From positions 134,001 through 198,000 of the forward strand of contig NC_016528.1 in the NCBI RefSeq assembly GCF_000236905.1: a stretch of DNA of 64,000 nucleotides, in the 5' to 3' direction. Shown here piece by piece: positions 1 through 9,902 of this stretch (position 1 is the first letter of the stretch; every line of letters begins with the position of its first letter). A program made the translations under genes and the position numbers. The notes below the pieces were generated by a model. The model had not been told where the DNA came from. It was given only the letters and a program-made list of their open reading frames with translations, and did not search any database. This stretch comes from Tetrapisispora phaffii CBS 4417. Lineage: Eukaryota; Ascomycota; Saccharomycetes; Saccharomycetales; Saccharomycetaceae.

Positions 1-674
<674 letters not shown>

Positions 675-802
675 GTATCTTTAGATGTCATTTTATAAAA
701 ACATAATTTAAAATTTTATCTCTCATTAAATATTACCATCTAAGTAACATGTTATATATAACTAAAACTTATTGTTCGAATCTTCTGATATTTGTCTCCG
801 AA

Positions 803-834
803 TCATACAACAGCGCATAAGCTCTGTTGTATGA
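803..834. repeat. Strong stem-loop between RPL20 and NOP58
   Basis: A perfect 11-bp inverted repeat (803-813 with 824-834) encloses a 10-nt loop that can form two more pairs (815-816 with 821-822) around an ATAA tetraloop. It lies 129 bp after the RPL20 stop codon and 312 bp before the NOP58 start codon. On the + strand an ACA overlaps the end of the stem (834-836). It could be a processing or terminator hairpin or part of an unannotated small RNA. I see no known RNA family. Confidence 0.45.
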
Positions 835-955
835 CAGTTCTTGATCCGTAACATTGGTAGAAGCATCTCATACCTGTTTCTTATACTGGGGTAGTTCGTT
901 AAGGTTTAGTAAATATATTGGTTAAGTTAATTCCAACTTATTAAATATTTTAATA

Positions 956-963
956 TCACGTGA
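956..963. promoter_or_regulatory. TCACGTGA (Cbf1-type) site upstream of NOP58
   Basis: The palindrome TCACGTGA is the consensus for the bHLH factor Cbf1. It lies about 185 bp before the NOP58 start codon, a normal position for an upstream activating element. Binding is inferred from the motif only. Confidence 0.5.
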
Positions 964-996
964 TTCACAAAAGCTTCAAAGGCGGAAACGATGGAT

Positions 997-1009
997 GGAA
1001 AATTTTTTT
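997..1009. promoter_or_regulatory. RRPE-like element upstream of NOP58
   Basis: The sequence GGAAAATTTTTTT closely matches the ribosomal RNA processing element (core AAAAATTT) bound by Stb3 in S. cerevisiae ribosome-biogenesis promoters. It is about 140 bp upstream of the NOP58 ATG. NOP58 is a member of that regulon, so the motif fits the gene. Confidence 0.5.
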
Positions 1010-1145
1010 CATCATCGAATAAAATTTGTATACAGTATTAAAGAATTAGATGTTTAAACGTATATTAAAATTGTTAGTTAAGGTACTACTATTCCTGAAA
1101 AGTAAAGCCACCGCTAGACATCAACCTATAATCGAACTCTGTAAA

Positions 1146-2672
1146 ATGGCATACGTGTTAACTGAAACCTCTGCAGGTTATGCTTTATTGAAGGCCTCTG
1201 ATAAAAAAATCTACAAATCATCTACTTTGATTCAAGATTTAGATACTTCAGACAAAGTTTTAAAAGAGTTTAAAATTGCTGCTTTCTCCAAGTTTAGCTC
1301 TGCTGCCAATGCTTTAGAAGAATCCAATGCCATCATTGAAGGTAAAGTTTCTTCTCAATTACAAAAGTTATTAGAAGATATTAAGAAAGATAAGAAATCT
1401 ACTTTAGTTGTTAGCGAAACCAAGTTAGCTAATTCCATTAATAAATTAGGTTTAAACTTTAACGTCGTTTCTGATGCCGTGACTTTAGATATATACAGAG
1501 CTGTTAAAGAATATTTACCAGAGTTATTACCAGGTTTAACTGATTCTGATTTAAGCAAAATGTCATTAGGTTTAGCTCATTCCATTGGTCGTCATAAGTT
1601 AAAGTTCTCCGCTGATAAAGTTGATGTTATGATTATCCAAGCCATTGCTTTATTAGATGATTTAGACAAAGAATTAAACACCTACGCCATGAGAGTTAAG
1701 GAATGGTACGGTTGGCATTTCCCAGAATTGGCAAAGATTGTTGTCGATTCTGTTGCTTATGCTAGAATTATTTTAACCATGGGTATTAGATCCAAGGCTT
1801 CTGAAACCGATATGAGTGAAATCTTACCAGAAGAAATTGAAGAACGTGTTAAGACTGCTGCTGAAGTTTCCATGGGTACTGAAATTACTCCAGTTGATTT
1901 AGACAATATCAAGGCTTTAGCTGACCAAATTGTTGAATTTGCCGCTTACAGAGAACAATTATCCAACTACTTATCAGCCAGAATGAAGGCTATTGCTCCA
2001 AATTTGACCCAGTTAGTCGGTGAACTAGTCGGTGCTAGATTAATTGCTCACTCTGGTTCTTTAATTTCCTTAGCCAAATCCCCAGCTTCTACTATTCAAA
2101 TTTTAGGTGCCGAAAAAGCCTTATTTAGAGCCTTAAAGACTAAACATGATACTCCAAAGTACGGTTTATTATACCATGCTTCCTTAGTTGGTCAAGCTAC
2201 AGGTAAGAACAAGGGTAAGATTGCCAGAGTCTTAGCTGCTAAAGCTGCTGTCTCCTTACGTTATGATGCATTAGCTGAAGATAGAGATGATTCTGGTGAC
2301 ATTGGTTTAGAAGCCCGAGCCAAGGTTGAAAGCAGATTATCACAAATTGAAGGTAGAGACCTAAGAACTACACCAAAGGTTGTACGCGAAGCTAAGAAGG
2401 TTGAAATAACAGAAGCTAGAGCTTATAATGCTGATGCCGATGCTGCTAATGCTACCTCTGATTCATCTGATTCTGATGATGAAGAAGAAGTAAAGGAAGA
2501 AAAGAAGGATAAGAAGAGAAAAAGAGAGGATGAAGAAGAAGAAGAAAAGAAGGAAAAGAAATCTAAGAAGGAGAAGAAAGATAAGAAGGAGAAAAAAGAG
2601 AAGAAAGAAAAGAAAGAGAAGAAGGACAAGAAGGACAAGAAGGACAAAAAAAGCAAGAAGGAAAAGAAATAA
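1146..2672 (+). CDS. NOP58: Box C/D snoRNP core protein Nop58
   Basis: Nop58 is a core scaffold of box C/D snoRNPs in the nucleolus. It works with Nop56, Snu13 and the methyltransferase Nop1 in 2'-O-methylation and pre-rRNA processing. The protein starts [18 protein letters not shown], which matches Nop58 exactly. An in-frame ATG 32 codons upstream (1050) adds residues with no family counterpart and is rejected. Visible parts are an N-terminal domain (1-160), a NOSIC/coiled-coil segment (about 160-300), and the Nop RNP-binding domain around [21 protein letters not shown] long acidic then KKE/KKD-rich basic tail begins near residue 440. The 508-residue length matches the roughly 511 of S. cerevisiae. 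The tail is coded by near-repetitive AAG/GAA triplets and is probably length-variable. Confidence 0.97.
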   Translation: MAYVLTETSAGYALLKASDKKIYKSSTLIQDLDTSDKVLKEFKIAAFSKFSSAANALEESNAIIEGKVSSQLQKLLEDIKKDKKSTLVVSETKLANSINKLGLNFNVVSDAVTLDIYRAVKEYLPELLPGLTDSDLSKMSLGLAHSIGRHKLKFSADKVDVMIIQAIALLDDLDKELNTYAMRVKEWYGWHFPELAKIVVDSVAYARIILTMGIRSKASETDMSEILPEEIEERVKTAAEVSMGTEITPVDLDNIKALADQIVEFAAYREQLSNYLSARMKAIAPNLTQLVGELVGARLIAHSGSLISLAKSPASTIQILGAEKALFRALKTKHDTPKYGLLYHASLVGQATGKNKGKIARVLAAKAAVSLRYDALAEDRDDSGDIGLEARAKVESRLSQIEGRDLRTTPKVVREAKKVEITEARAYNADADAANATSDSSDSDDEEEVKEEKKDKKRKREDEEEEEKKEKKSKKEKKDKKEKKEKKEKKEKKDKKDKKDKKSKKEKK

Positions 2673-3525
2673 GAAAGTCAATTGATATGAGATCAAACTC
2701 AACAATCAATAAAAAAATACCAAGATTTTAGCATGTCACATTTTTATTTTCTAGGTCCTACCTCTATTAAGGTTTAATTTTTGGTTTTATTCATAAAAAT
2801 AACCTTCTCATAAACGCCGAAACTGTACCTACTACAGAAAACGGTTATTCATAATGTAAAATAGTAATAAGTAGTAACAAATAATACATATAAAAATATT
2901 ATTTAATTGATATCTACTATTATATAGTTCAAAGCGAAGCTATTAGAATAGCAGAATCATCCAGAGGATACTATTCTTCTCACAATGGAAGTTTCCAATC
3001 ACTTGGCGATCTTGACTTGTAAATTACTGTTCGCTTCGTAGCTATTGACACTTCTTCAACAGCCATCTCAATGAGACACATCCGTCTGGATTCTTCAATT
3101 GCTGTAAGCTAACTGACATTCCAAATCGAGGCATATATCTCAGTATCTTAAGTTGACAGTTCGCGTCATGTCCAATTCGGAAAGCATCTGTCCAAAACGG
3201 ATATATTCCTTCTCCAGAACATGTCAAGTTTTGATACTGAAGAAAAGTACGTGGAACTAATGTCATCAATCGAATCTCGTGTTCTCAATTGGGACATCCA
3301 CTCATTCCTATTTTGATCAAGACCATGAAAAAAGAAACAAAACCCCATTTGTTGCGATGAGCTGGGTTTATAGATGAATTGAAAGTTCAACTATTCATTT
3401 GAAACAGATTATATATATAAAAGCATTAGCGCAATAAAGATGCAATCATCGTTGAGTCAACAATAGCCACCAGACATTCAATATTTCGACCAGGACCCAT
3501 ATAATACCTCTAATTCACTTCAGGC
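2673..3525. other. Spacer between NOP58 and SLY41, no gene recognised
   Basis: This is 853 bp with no recognised coding sequence. The first 250 bp are AT-rich 3'-flanking DNA of NOP58. The part from about 2930 to 3420 is less AT-rich and less repetitive than usual promoter DNA. It holds only two overlapping minus-strand open frames of about 75 codons without family resemblance. In S. cerevisiae SNU66 lies between NOP58 and SLY41; I cannot recognise a remnant of it. The last 100 bp should carry the SLY41 promoter. Confidence 0.4.
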
Positions 3526-4911
3526 ATGCGTTATACAGAAGTTGTTACTGAAAAACATAGGAGGCCGTCCTTAAACAACCTTGTTTCCACGGTAGATATT
3601 ACACCTGTTGAGAATTTATCGTTTCAACTTCCAAATCCTTCTCCCATTTACAACCAAAGAAGGGCATCTCACGGAGGTTTAAATACAGTCACCGATGTTC
3701 CAATATATACTTCAGTGTTGAAAGAGTTTCAAGTTAAAACATCGTTAATTAATCAGAACCTTGGGAAGATCTTAGAAATTCGAAACTCAAAAATCAGTTT
3801 ACTTTGTGCATCATGGTATATTATATCTTCCATATGTAGCAATATATCCAAGGCCATTTTAAAAAGATTCCCACACGCAGTTGTACTAACTATAATGCAA
3901 TTTGCTTTAGTTTCATCAATAAGTTTATCATTTGTTATATTGGCAAATTATTTCCATTCACCAACATATAAAAATTCACAAATCAATAAAGCTTTAAAGT
4001 CATTCCCTGATGGTGTTTTACCGAATTATTTGGATGGTAGCTTTAGAGATTCAATATGGGACTCATTTCTAAAACCAACCAAACTAGCATTAGCTACAAC
4101 ATTCCCAATGGGCATTTTTCAATTCCTTGGTCATATTACCTCCCATAAGTCAACATCCCTCATTCCTGTCTCGTTAGTTCATTCCATCAAAGCATTATCG
4201 CCCATTATCACCGTTGTTTATTATAGATTTGTGCATAAAAAACAATACAATACAATGGTGTATTGTACATTATTATTATTAATCTGTGGTGTTATGACTA
4301 CATGTTGGAAGGGTTCTTTACAAAATAAAAGTGAAAATAACGAGTCCAGTTTACAAAATTTGAAAGGCCTCATATATGCTTTTTTGTCGATGTTAATATT
4401 TGTCTCTCAGAATATTTTTGCTAAAGGTATTTTAACAGTTAAAAAATCCCCTGGAATACTTTCTTCCTCTTCTTCTTCCTCCTCAATCAGCTCAGTTTCT
4501 TCAACTGATTTGAAGAGGATATCATTTTCTCCCAACCAGTTAGATAAACTAACAATTCTATTCTATTGTTCTATCATGGGAACTATGTTGACCATGCCGG
4601 CGTTTATTACCTCTGAGTTAATGAAAGAAAACAATTTTTATCTAGATCTAAACATTGAACTATTTTTATTAATATTACTACATTGTGTAACTCATTTCAT
4701 TCAGGCTTTATTGGCCTTCCAATTAATTGGTATGATAAGTCCTGTGAACTATTCTGTTGCGAACATCATGAAACGTATTGTTATAATATCTGTCGCTTTG
4801 ATTTGGGAAGCTCAATTGAATGTTAGACAAATTTTTGGATTGGGTTTAACTATCGCAGGGTTATTTGGATATGATAGATGGGGTGTCTGTAAGAAGAATA
4901 CTAGAAACTAG
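3526..4911 (+). CDS. SLY41: Sly41-like triose-phosphate-translocator family transporter of the ER
   Basis: Sly41 is a multispanning ER membrane protein of the triose-phosphate translocator/drug-metabolite transporter superfamily. It was found in yeast as a multicopy suppressor of Ypt1 loss in ER-to-Golgi traffic. The N-terminal 90 residues are hydrophilic; hydrophobic segments then follow to the C-terminus. Close family matches are LCASWYIISSICSNISKAIL, the stretch FPMGIFQFLGHITSHK, LVHSIKALSPIITVVYY and the C-terminal NYSVANIMKRIVIISVALIWE. A cytosolic loop around residue 310 carries an almost pure serine run, likely variable in length. Length is 461 residues against about 453 in S. cerevisiae. 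Position next to NOP58 and near RRG7 matches S. cerevisiae chrXV order. The transported substrate is not established from sequence. Confidence 0.93.
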   Translation: MRYTEVVTEKHRRPSLNNLVSTVDITPVENLSFQLPNPSPIYNQRRASHGGLNTVTDVPIYTSVLKEFQVKTSLINQNLGKILEIRNSKISLLCASWYIISSICSNISKAILKRFPHAVVLTIMQFALVSSISLSFVILANYFHSPTYKNSQINKALKSFPDGVLPNYLDGSFRDSIWDSFLKPTKLALATTFPMGIFQFLGHITSHKSTSLIPVSLVHSIKALSPIITVVYYRFVHKKQYNTMVYCTLLLLICGVMTTCWKGSLQNKSENNESSLQNLKGLIYAFLSMLIFVSQNIFAKGILTVKKSPGILSSSSSSSSISSVSSTDLKRISFSPNQLDKLTILFYCSIMGTMLTMPAFITSELMKENNFYLDLNIELFLLILLHCVTHFIQALLAFQLIGMISPVNYSVANIMKRIVIISVALIWEAQLNVRQIFGLGLTIAGLFGYDRWGVCKKNTRN

Positions 4912-5132
4912 TCTCATTATGTATCTGTTTATTTTGTTACTTGCAAATTGCATATTTAATAAATAATCTATTCGCGCATCATTTCGTTATTGGTTAAACA
5001 ATATATTAGTTTGATTTTTTATTATTTAGACTGTTATGAGTTACTATATTATTACAGAAGTAAGAATATTATATTTTTGAAGGTATATTATTCAAGAGTA
5101 TACTCTCTTTCACTTTGAAAGTTTTTATTGCA

Positions 5133-6059
5133 TTAATGTTTGTTTACTGGAGTATCGCCAGTAAACTTACCAACAAATTCTCTTGCCATATCACCGAACC
5201 CGACCATGAATACTGTTTGCCAGATGCCCAGACCGATTCTTGGTGTGACACCTCTGTATAAACCTTTAATACCATTTGTTTGATAAATATACTTAAATGT
5301 CGATGCAACCGTCAAAGTTTTTGGTCTATTTGGATCTGCTTTCTTCGATTGCATTTCCACTCTAATTACTTCAATTGGTTGATTCCAGGCACTTAAACCA
5401 CCACCAATAGCAGATGCAGTAATTTTTTCTAATGCAGTTAATTGGTCTTCTGGATTTTTTTTGCCAGTTATCTTTCTTATTCCTTCTTCTACTAATCTTG
5501 AAAATCCAAAACGAGAACCCCAGTTTGTCATTTGCCTAATCGCTACAGCGTTAACACCCTTATTTATACCTCTTATTCCGTCCTTGGCAAATATTTCTTT
5601 GAACACAGCCCATGAAGATTTTGGAATTACACCAGCAGCTGCAGTTTTTGATCTGGTAATCTCAACAGTCTTCATACAGGTACAGAACCCCATGGTGGCA
5701 TACGCTTGCACTACACCACCAGAAATACCACCTAAGATACCTGCTGCAAAGTTTCCTAAGCCAAGGCCAGCTTTTGCTCGGTTCTCAACATCAGCAGATA
5801 CAAACAATAGTACAGCACCTTTTGTGGATGCTTCAATCCATGCCCATGGAATCAAACCTTGATAGAACCCAAAAATACCACCCCTTGACCAAATTTGTTT
5901 AATTGCCTGTACAGAGGTTGCATTTCTATTCGCAGCCATAGTGGTCTTGATAACCTCCAGCGGCTGCCCTAACGTTGTAGCTTCCGATAGATTTAAGACC
6001 GCACCTAACACCAAATTCGAGTACGAAACTTTCTTTTTACCTTGTTCACCTGTCGTCAT
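5133..6059 (-). CDS. YHM2: Mitochondrial citrate/oxoglutarate carrier Yhm2
   Basis: Yhm2 is an inner-membrane carrier that exchanges citrate for oxoglutarate, and it has also been reported as an mtDNA-binding protein. The 308 residues form the three-fold mitochondrial carrier repeat. The first repeat carries the signature variant PLEVIK (residues 33-38) and the third has PIEVIR. The second has the Yhm2-specific GFCTCMKTVE stretch in place of a canonical signature. Long segments such as QGLIPWAWIEASTKGAVLLF, GINKGVNAVAIRQMTNWGSR and TPRIGLGIWQTVFMVGFGDM match the family nearly residue for residue. The length matches S. cerevisiae (314). In S. cerevisiae YHM2 neighbours RPL20A; here the two are separated by NOP58 and SLY41, consistent with a merged ancestral order. 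The spacer up to 6530 shows only promoter-type sequence. Confidence 0.96.
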   Translation of the reverse strand: MTTGEQGKKKVSYSNLVLGAVLNLSEATTLGQPLEVIKTTMAANRNATSVQAIKQIWSRGGIFGFYQGLIPWAWIEASTKGAVLLFVSADVENRAKAGLGLGNFAAGILGGISGGVVQAYATMGFCTCMKTVEITRSKTAAAGVIPKSSWAVFKEIFAKDGIRGINKGVNAVAIRQMTNWGSRFGFSRLVEEGIRKITGKKNPEDQLTALEKITASAIGGGLSAWNQPIEVIRVEMQSKKADPNRPKTLTVASTFKYIYQTNGIKGLYRGVTPRIGLGIWQTVFMVGFGDMAREFVGKFTGDTPVNKH

Positions 6060-6530
6060 TATGTTATTTCAATATATTCGTTGCTATAGTATTAATTAAA
6101 TCACTTTCAGCCCTTTATTACTCCTTGATCAGCTCTCAAGCGACAGTATTTATTATTCTTGTACTATCCAACTTATTCAAATATATAATACCAATATATA
6201 TGCATTCAGCAGCCTGAATTTGGAACTAAACCCAGGATCAACACAGTGACTGACTTCTGTTTTCCTCATAACACTCCTATGATTCTTATATATCGAGTCA
6301 TCCTTGAACATTCATTTTCCCCGTGTTAATTCTAGGATGTTATAAAAGTGTCAAAAAGTTCCAGTGGGAAACATTTAAGAGATGTAATAGCAAATAAATT
6401 CTGGTTGGTCAATAGAGTAGGTCTTTCGAGTTAAGGTAATAATAGATGAATCATTACATTGTTCGTTATGTACACTTATATTTTATTTATCTATATATTC
6501 TTTTACGTTTTCTTGTTCATTTGGTGAAAA

Positions 6531-7187
6531 TCAAGCATTGTAGCAACCGTTGAAGAAATTGATCTCCAGTTCAACACACTGTTTAAAGCTGTCTTCAACT
6601 TGTTCAAGTGAGTACTGGTCAACTTCTTTGGCCAAGAAATCACACCACTCTTCAAAATGAGGTCCATCGTGAAGATCGATCCATGTTTGGTACTTCCAGT
6701 GCAAGTTTTCCTTCCTTGGTGTGTTGTGAGCCCATAGGTAGTAAACTATCTCTGCTGTCCATAATGCAGTGATAAGCTTTGGGTAATCGTACAGTTTCTT
6801 ATCATCATCTAGTTTTGCTTGAATCGACTTCAAGTATCTTGTAGTTGATGGAATTTCATTTGTGCAGTTCTTTTCTTTGTCTGCATCATCTTTAATCGCG
6901 GTAGCTAATAGTTCCAAGCACTTCTGGAAGTAATCGTTCTCATCATTGGCAAAAAACCCTATTTTCTTGCCCAAATAGATCATACTCTTGTCATTAGGAC
7001 ACTCAGTTGTTGTTTTACAGATCAGCCTGAAAGAGGTGTTGAAAAACTTTAGATCTTGCGCCAAGTAGATACACAGTGTTCTATCACTCAGGGTACCAGC
7101 ACATAACTCGCTGGTTAGCTTGTGTTCAGTAGCGTGCTTCAATAAATCTGAATATTTTTGAATCAATTGAGCAGTGGTAGTAGTCAT
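6531..7187 (-). CDS. PET18: PET18-like TENA/THI-4 family protein
   Basis: This 218-residue protein belongs to the TENA/THI-4 helical-bundle family, which includes thiaminase II and the C-terminal domain of Thi20. Recognisable features are LCAGTLSDRTLCIYLAQDLKFF near the N-terminus, the IGFFANDENDYFQKCLELL segment, HKW-type aromatic spacing around the TWIDLHDGPHFEEW stretch, and the C-terminal ELEINFF with the conserved acidic residue. Its length and overall pattern resemble yeast Pet18 (215 residues), which affects respiratory growth and maintenance of mitochondrial DNA. In classical TenA the nucleophilic cysteine lies in a PCxWxY-type motif; the corresponding stretch here reads ALWTAEIVYYLWA with no cysteine, so thiaminase activity is doubtful. 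The gene lies between YHM2 and RRG7, unlike S. cerevisiae, where PET18 is on chrIII. Family is confident; orthology to PET18 is moderate. Confidence 0.75.
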   Translation of the reverse strand: MTTTTAQLIQKYSDLLKHATEHKLTSELCAGTLSDRTLCIYLAQDLKFFNTSFRLICKTTTECPNDKSMIYLGKKIGFFANDENDYFQKCLELLATAIKDDADKEKNCTNEIPSTTRYLKSIQAKLDDDKKLYDYPKLITALWTAEIVYYLWAHNTPRKENLHWKYQTWIDLHDGPHFEEWCDFLAKEVDQYSLEQVEDSFKQCVELEINFFNGCYNA

Positions 7188-8050
7188 TATCTTTCTCTAG
7201 TTAAGTTCAGTTTACCTGTCTCATATATCACCACTTATAAATAAGAAAGCACCATCGAATACAATTCATTCCAAAGAACAAGATATTCCTCTGCTTATAT
7301 ACAAAGTATTTAAAATCAGACATATTTGTACCCTTTGTCGAACAACGATACCATCTTTAACTATGTCAGGCTTTGCTGTGATAAGGAAATATTCATCAAA
7401 AAGGTAATCTATTGTATACAAGTAAAAGGCCATTACATGAAAAAAGTGAAAAGTCTCAAGTTCAGTCATATAATAGCACCTAAGAATGATCCTCATTGAT
7501 GCAAGTGTCGCGAGTGTTTAATGCAACCATATAGTTTATCAAAATGTGTTGAAACATTGTCTACTGGTGCTCACACACGTCGGTGAAGATAAGAAAAGCT
7601 TTTGGAATTCCTTTAACATGTAATTTCATGGTTTTCTAATCTTCACCCTTGTGAATTGGAATTTTACTGGTTTATGGTTGCAATAGTTATTCGAGCTGTT
7701 TACTTAATTGTGATCTTGATATAATATATATCAAAACATCATAGCAATGGCGCTATTGTCCTATCCACTATTTCTAAAAAACTTCCATATACATCTTCAA
7801 GTACCGATGCTTTATTTTATTCTGATATACAAATAACAGTTTATGACGATGTATCTATTTACAAAATCCCTTCTTTGTATAGCTGCCTTATGGGCTACAA
7901 TCACCTATATCTTTGTCAAAGTCCAAATGCATTGTTTATCTTCAACCAAAAAGTAAACGTGATATATATAGAATGTGTCTATCTCAGATCACAGTTAATA
8001 TTTCCATGGCTCCCATTGGATTGAAATTTTACTGGTTACGATCTTCTATT
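7188..8050. other. Spacer between PET18-like and RRG7 genes
   Basis: This is 863 bp with no supported gene. It must hold the PET18-like promoter (its start codon ends at 7187) and the RRG7 3' end. Short frames on both strands lack family resemblance and start in AT-rich sequence. A 12-bp identical string (ATTTTACTGGTT) within a 17/19 match occurs near 7661 and 8026; it may be chance. Confidence 0.4.
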
Positions 8051-8785
8051 TTAACCTTCCCAATTCTTGTGACCTTTCAATCGAAGCCATTCTTTAATTC
8101 CAATATTCTGTAATAGTTTCGATGCATATTCATTCTCATAGTAGTTCAATAGAGATCCCGACTTCTCCAAGTCGTACTCATTGTTCATAAGATTTAACAT
8201 GCCAACTTGTACGTATAACAATGGTATATTACAAGAGTTCAAAAGTTTCAACCCTTCTCTTGTTGGTAAATGAGGCGAACATATCATCATAAACGTCCTA
8301 TTCACTTTCTTTGGTGAGACTTTGGACCAGTATGTTCCAACTAATTCTCTTATATGCTTAGGACCAATTTTTGACAGCGAAAATGCTTTGCATTGAACTA
8401 GAATATCTAACGGTCTAGGGTTTTTCACAGCGTTTTGGCCAATGAACTTCTGATATATAGGCATAGCACTTCTATCGTTAATGACAAACCTTTTTGGAGT
8501 ATGATTATCAATATTTATAAGATTCCGATCTTGTAAACTATGAAAAATCTTTCCTACTGCCCATTTCCCAGTTATATCAACCCCACCATCGTGAGCACCA
8601 CCCACCTTCTTAAGTTGGTTCATCAATAATTTTTGTTCCAATTCTCTTATTACTGTATATTCGTATAGAGTCCCTTGAAATACTTTAGAGTCCTTTATTA
8701 GCTCATTATCCTTAATATATTTAACCAGATTGTCATTATTAATATATCGGCGTTGCGGCAGTCTTCTTAGAAACTTATTTAACAT
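8051..8785 (-). CDS. RRG7: Rrg7, mitochondrial restriction-endonuclease-like protein
   Basis: RRG7 (required for respiratory growth 7) encodes a mitochondrial protein of a fungal family (DUF2034) with the Mrr/PD-(D/E)XK nuclease fold. The 244 residues match its usual length of about 242. A basic N-terminus (MLNKFLRRLPQRRY) suits a mitochondrial presequence. The nuclease-like core is visible: an acidic helix GTLYEYTVIRELE (39-50), then the aspartate of HDGGVDITGKW (Asp70), then the QCK triad at 131-133. The active-site pattern E...D...QxK is therefore intact. In S. cerevisiae YOR305W has the same relation to SLY41 and to its divergent neighbour YOR304C-A, reproduced here. Nuclease activity is inferred from the fold. 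Confidence 0.88.
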   Translation of the reverse strand: MLNKFLRRLPQRRYINNDNLVKYIKDNELIKDSKVFQGTLYEYTVIRELEQKLLMNQLKKVGGAHDGGVDITGKWAVGKIFHSLQDRNLINIDNHTPKRFVINDRSAMPIYQKFIGQNAVKNPRPLDILVQCKAFSLSKIGPKHIRELVGTYWSKVSPKKVNRTFMMICSPHLPTREGLKLLNSCNIPLLYVQVGMLNLMNNEYDLEKSGSLLNYYENEYASKLLQNIGIKEWLRLKGHKNWEG

Positions 8786-9221
8786 CTCAGCCCTCTCTCC
8801 TTACGCTACCTTAACAATATATACCCACTGTTTAATTCTTAAGAGTCCATAGAGTACTTTGACCTAAGCTGTATCCTTTGGCATACCTAAACAGCATTCT
8901 ATCCTTTCTCATCACATAGAGTTCTAAATAATTTATGCAATTTGAATGGGAAAAGTATTTCACTTTTTGAATGTTTACATCTATAAGAGCAAGATCTAAG
9001 TATTGCACGGTTAAGTGTAGAGAGAAGACTGTTGGAAAGAAGATTTCTCGCTTCAGAGGAGTAATTATTTAACAAGAATTCGTGATCGTGTACCTTTCTG
9101 ATTATAAGTGATACGTTAGTTTTGGAGTTAACATAACCGGACAGCTAATTTGTAATAGTTGAATTGACTAACCCGAACCCTATCCACACGTCCACCCACC
9201 TGCTAATAGATATATACAAGT

Positions 9222-9476
9222 ATGAGCTCAGATGAAATTTCAATCCACTCAGTTGGAACCTCTTTGGAGAAATCTGAACCTAAATTAGCCACTAGTGGCA
9301 ATCAGGAGCCCGACACAGAAGCAAAGGATACAATTACAGTATATGATTTAGTAAGTCAACTACAGGAATCCCTGACAGAACTAGACAAAGATCTAGATAC
9401 CAAGAACGAAACACTACAACAGTCTATCAAAAAAATAGAAAACAAATTAACAGAACTTACAAAGAAGAAGAAGTAA
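9222..9476 (+). CDS. BIL1: Small coiled-coil protein, probable Bil1 (YOR304C-A) homologue
   Basis: This is an 84-residue acidic protein. The N-terminal 35 residues are Ser/Glu-rich. Residues about 38-82 form a heptad-patterned helix (VSQLQESLTELDKDLD and following) ending in lysines. The identification rests mainly on position: it is divergent from RRG7, exactly where S. cerevisiae has YOR304C-A/BIL1, a small Bud6-interacting protein linked to actin cable assembly. The size (76 in S. cerevisiae) and C-terminal coiled coil agree. It also resembles HSBP1-type short coiled coils, which cannot be excluded. The 436-bp divergent promoter with RRG7 shows nothing else of note. Confidence 0.6.
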   Translation: MSSDEISIHSVGTSLEKSEPKLATSGNQEPDTEAKDTITVYDLVSQLQESLTELDKDLDTKNETLQQSIKKIENKLTELTKKKK

Positions 9477-9902
9477 AACTGTCCTTGACAAGAATCTGCT
9501 ATATGGGTACATCAACGTGACTGCAGAAATATTCCAAGAACTGGGATGCATATACTATGGTGTAAGTTACTATTTTAAATATCGCCGCACTAATGAAAAC
9601 ATGACTAAACATATATATATATATATCTATATCTACATTTAAATTAATCTCCATTAAACAACTCATCTCTCCTTCTGGGCCCTGAATAATATTGGTGTCG
9701 GCTAATTTGTTAAATCAAACTCATCGGAAAATTCATTATAGGCTTTGAAAAATTTTGAAGCACTATTTCAATATCATAAAGAGAATTTATGAGATTAATT
9801 GTACGTTCAGAGGTTTTATCTCTTACTGCCCAGGACATATGTTAGTTAGTTGAGAATATAATTCAGGGTAGCTTATATATTGTCATTTTTAAACAGCTTA
9901 CA
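9477..9902. other. Spacer between BIL1 and RNT1
   Basis: This is 426 bp of AT-rich 3' flank of BIL1 and the RNT1 promoter, including a TA-repeat tract near 9610-9630. No gene or structured RNA was recognised. Confidence 0.4.

Noticed and set aside
1050..1145. 32-codon N-terminal extension of NOP58
   Set aside because: Nop58 proteins begin exactly at [11 protein letters not shown]; the extension is AT-rich and unconserved.
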